Shown piece by piece: positions 61,819 to 64,000 of a stretch of DNA of 64,000 nt. The translations under genes and the position numbers were made by a program. Every line of letters begins with the position of its first letter. The stretch's first letter is position 1. A model generated the notes under the pieces. The model worked only from the letters and a program-made list of their open reading frames with translations. It was not told where the DNA came from and did not search any database. This stretch comes from Rostrohypoxylon terebratum. Lineage: Eukaryota > Ascomycota > Sordariomycetes > Xylariales > Hypoxylaceae. Location of the stretch: the NCBI GenBank assembly GCA_022497145.1, contig MU385861.1, forward strand, positions 127,934 to 191,933, read 5' to 3'.

Positions 61819-63225
61819 ATGGACAGCCATATTAAACGTGCCCTTAATGATCTTTCGGCTACCACACATAGATCCCGTATTCCTCTTTCGAACAGATCCA
61901 ATGTCAAAACCCGTACTCGCCAACGCTCTCCTGAGTCTCTGTGGGACCGCAAAGACTCCTCCGAGAGTCAACCCAGCCCTCACAACTCCATTTACGATGC
62001 AGCCTGGGCGTCGGAGTCCGGTGATGTCGTTAGATCACCCTACCAAACCCCGGATCCAGCCTTGGTGCCTATGACACCGACGAAAACGAAAAGGCCTATG
62101 ACACCAGCCTCCCAATCCAGTCTCATAGATCTAAACGCTGATTCCCCATTATCAAGACTCGAACAGACCGCTTCAACATCCACGTTCGATACCCAGTTCT
62201 TGTACGGCCATGGCACAGAACTCGCCCCCATCGCCGAGCAGCGCAGCATCGCCACCCTCCGGACCATGGCCACGAAAAGCAGTATCGCGGGATCCAACAT
62301 GTCCCCGTTACTCAAACACCAGCCCTCCGGCCTAAGCAACAACAGCAGTCTTACCCGCCACGAAAACAGCATCAGCAGCGCCCAAAACACACCCCCCCGC
62401 CGTGCTCTCCGCCGCCGGATATCCATCAGCCTAGACGACATATCTCCCTCGCCCGCAGCCAGCACCCCCCGTCGCACCAGCAACGGCAGCCGCCGCATCA
62501 GCGGCGAAGCCTCGGAGCCAGGCGTTAGCAGCGCCGTCGACGGCCCCAACCCGCCAAGTTTAGGGGTTAGGATCCCGCGCCTGCGGATGGTCGGCAAGCA
62601 GCACTCGCCGCCCTCCATCTCGACCGTCGACGGCGCGAATATCCACGCGTACCCGCAGAAGCCGCTGTACCCGCCGCACCAAGCCCCCGCGACGCCCGTC
62701 GCGTACGCGGAGTGGCTGACCGCGAACCGAGGCCGGGTCTCGCACCATTACCCCGGAGCCCACCCCTCGACGGTGTTTATCGAGCAGCCGTTCCGCGGGC
62801 TGAGGAGCGGACACGGGAATTTGGAGACGCACCCGTTTGTCCGCGGGACGGGCATGAGCGGCGTGAGGAGGCCGGCTCCGGGACCGCGGAGCGCTACGTT
62901 TGAGGGGTTGTTGGGAGCGGGGCGTGTGGATGGGGATGTGAGTTCGGTGAGAGGGGTTAGGGGGCTTAGGGTCCGCGGCGATAACGTGGAGACGTGTCTA
63001 GGCGGGCAGTGTTGCGATGTACATATGCCCCAAGAACCGAGTGAGCTGTGGGTGTGCAAGGCGTGCGGACGGCCTGCGGACCAGCGGTGGAGCTTGCTGT
63101 CTACGTTGATCGGGTCGGGGGCTGGGGCTAGGCGGGGAGATGAGTGGTGCTCGAGGTGCTGTTGGCGGAAGATGGTGTATCTTTGGTGTTTCTGCGAGCC
63201 CTTGGGCGATAGTGATGGGACGTGA
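61819..63225 (+). CDS. Hypothetical Ser/Pro-rich protein with Cys-rich C-terminus
   Basis: I do not recognise this gene. The frame encodes 468 aa from the ATG at 61819 (MDSHIKRALNDLS); an upstream in-frame ATG at 61690 is possible but less likely. Residues 1-330 are rich in Ser, Pro, Arg and Thr and appear disordered, with several SP/TP sites (RSPES, QTPDP, MTPTKTKRPMTP). The last 76 residues hold twelve cysteines starting at C393: CLGGQCCDVH, WVCKACGRP, EWCSRCCWRK and LWCFCEP. This spacing could bind two zinc ions. The 3' half is very GC-rich. The frame ends at TGA just after the last Cys cluster. No introns are obvious. It could be a regulatory or scaffold protein specific to filamentous fungi. 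Confidence 0.75.
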   Translation: MDSHIKRALNDLSATTHRSRIPLSNRSNVKTRTRQRSPESLWDRKDSSESQPSPHNSIYDAAWASESGDVVRSPYQTPDPALVPMTPTKTKRPMTPASQSSLIDLNADSPLSRLEQTASTSTFDTQFLYGHGTELAPIAEQRSIATLRTMATKSSIAGSNMSPLLKHQPSGLSNNSSLTRHENSISSAQNTPPRRALRRRISISLDDISPSPAASTPRRTSNGSRRISGEASEPGVSSAVDGPNPPSLGVRIPRLRMVGKQHSPPSISTVDGANIHAYPQKPLYPPHQAPATPVAYAEWLTANRGRVSHHYPGAHPSTVFIEQPFRGLRSGHGNLETHPFVRGTGMSGVRRPAPGPRSATFEGLLGAGRVDGDVSSVRGVRGLRVRGDNVETCLGGQCCDVHMPQEPSELWVCKACGRPADQRWSLLSTLIGSGAGARRGDEWCSRCCWRKMVYLWCFCEPLGDSDGT

Positions 63226-63568
63226 GTGTTCGTTCTTTTAGTGTGATACCTACTTCCATGGTAGTGTAAAGGGTGATGGGGAAAAGAAAGAAGTGGTTAC
63301 GGGAAACGAGGTCTGTAGTTAGCGACACGCGCTCTCGAACCTGTTTTGCTACAAATCCTTGAATAATTCTTGCACGGTAGGGATGGAGTATACACGTTCC
63401 CTAAATGAAAACGCTAGTTATTTCACGACGAATTGAAAATGATATGCTTTCTTCTTCATGCATGTGGTATTTCAGCCATCCTAGCCCTGGTCACTCATTA
63501 TGTACAGTTTCGAGTAACAGACTCGGTTCGGCTCTCAGAAGACGACCCTTCAGACTACTTGCAGATGG
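63226..63568. other. Convergent 3' intergenic region
   Basis: These 343 bp lie between two converging stop codons. I see nothing else in them. Confidence 0.6.
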
Positions 63569-64000
63569 TTACAAATGTATGACCTGCCACGGTCGAACGA
63601 TACCATCGTCTCCAGTCGTAACCAGCATCTCCTCAATACCTCGTCTCTCCGGCGGACATCCCTGATCGTATCTCTTGCACCACGTTATGTGGTTGACCTC
63701 GTACGGGCCATGCGCGGCTGATGTCGTCGAAACAAGTTTCCATTCCTTGTTCCCTTGCGACTTCTCACTCCCTTGCGACTTTTCACTCTCTTGCGAATCC
63801 TCGCTCTCCTGAGACTTCTCCGAGTGACCGTTAGTCATCGAAACATCGCCATCCAAGTCCGCCGCCACTTCGTCTTCCGCCGTAGTCTCGTCGATCTCGG
63901 CGTAAACGGCGATAACACCATCGCTCCCGGTACTCGCAACCATACCCGTCTCCGCGCTCCACGTGACGGAGTAGATATCTCTCGTATGCGCCTGAGGAAG
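63569..64000 (-). CDS. CIA1: Cytosolic iron-sulfur assembly WD40 protein Cia1, C-terminal part
   Basis: Cia1 is the beta-propeller of the CIA targeting complex that delivers Fe-S clusters to cytosolic and nuclear apoproteins, XPD/Rad3 among them. The 143 C-terminal residues are in the window; the N-terminal part lies beyond the right edge. The readable segments AHTRDIYSVTWS, STGSDGVIAVYAE, YEVNHITWCKRYD and EEMLVTTGDDGIVRPWQV match the last two blades. Between them is an acidic Ser-rich insert containing four copies of a six-residue repeat (63753-63824). The frame is open to the window edge. Confidence 0.9.
   Translation of the reverse strand, partial: LPQAHTRDIYSVTWSAETGMVASTGSDGVIAVYAEIDETTAEDEVAADLDGDVSMTNGHSEKSQESEDSQESEKSQGSEKSQGNKEWKLVSTTSAAHGPYEVNHITWCKRYDQGCPPERRGIEEMLVTTGDDGIVRPWQVIHL
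63753..63824 (-). repeat. 18-bp coding tandem repeat in CIA1
   Basis: Four 18-bp units encode SEKSQE, SEDSQE, SEKSQG and SEKSQG. They sit in a loop between propeller blades and keep the frame. Confidence 0.9.

Noticed and set aside
1..64000. tRNA and 5S rRNA genes
   Set aside because: I looked for B-box-like GGTTCGA contexts on both strands and found none with a matching A box and stem. A covariance-model search would be decisive.

Overview
The window is nuclear chromosome sequence from a filamentous ascomycete (Pezizomycotina, probably Sordariomycetes). The evidence is short introns (49-126 bp) with GTAAGT/GTATGT-type donors and CTAAC/CTAAT branch sites, fungal versions of conserved genes (RPA190, PRP3, RAD3, PPS1, ATG18, a PPM2 fused to a JmjC domain, KGD1, TFB1, CIA1), and long gene-poor spacers full of TAGGTA/ACCTA/TACTA words. 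The spacer style resembles Xylariales genomes, but that placement is only an impression. I found no virus, prophage, CRISPR array, rRNA, tRNA or intact transposon.

Layout. 1-9.9 kb is a compact housekeeping block: RNA polymerase I largest subunit RPA190 (-, last residues off the left edge), the U4/U6 snRNP protein PRP3 (+) and the TFIIH helicase RAD3/XPD (-). 9.9-30.9 kb is gene-poor. It holds one confident gene, a three-finger transcription factor at 17.4-18.8 kb with a possible 71-codon upstream ORF, plus many microsatellites, short tandem repeats, small palindromes and a G-quadruplex-type G tract. 30.9-43.7 kb has a DDHD-domain phospholipase (-), a PPS1-type dual-specificity phosphatase (+) and ATG18 (-), separated by wide spacers. 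44.9-48.4 kb is a seven-exon TYW4/PPM2 gene of the tRNA wybutosine pathway with a C-terminal JmjC domain.

48.6-53.4 kb is the most interesting stretch. A TauD/XanA-like 2-oxoglutarate/Fe(II) dioxygenase (-), a zinc-dependent CMP/guanine-type deaminase with an apparent signal peptide (+) and an NCS1/Fur-type nucleobase permease (-) lie side by side. The promoters of all three are visibly rich in HGATAR (AreA/NIT2-type) sites. I read this as a possible nitrogen-regulated nucleobase-scavenging mini-cluster: deaminate outside the cell, import, oxidise inside. Substrates and function are inferred.

54.2-64 kb returns to housekeeping genes: 2-oxoglutarate dehydrogenase E1 KGD1 (-), TFIIH subunit TFB1 (+, with an apparent GC-AG intron), an unidentified Ser/Pro-rich protein with a Cys-rich C-terminus (+), and the C-terminal part of the Fe-S assembly WD40 protein CIA1 (-).

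Exon boundaries were worked out by hand from splice consensus, reading-frame continuity and remembered family sequence. All totals come out as whole codons, but no transcript data were available.
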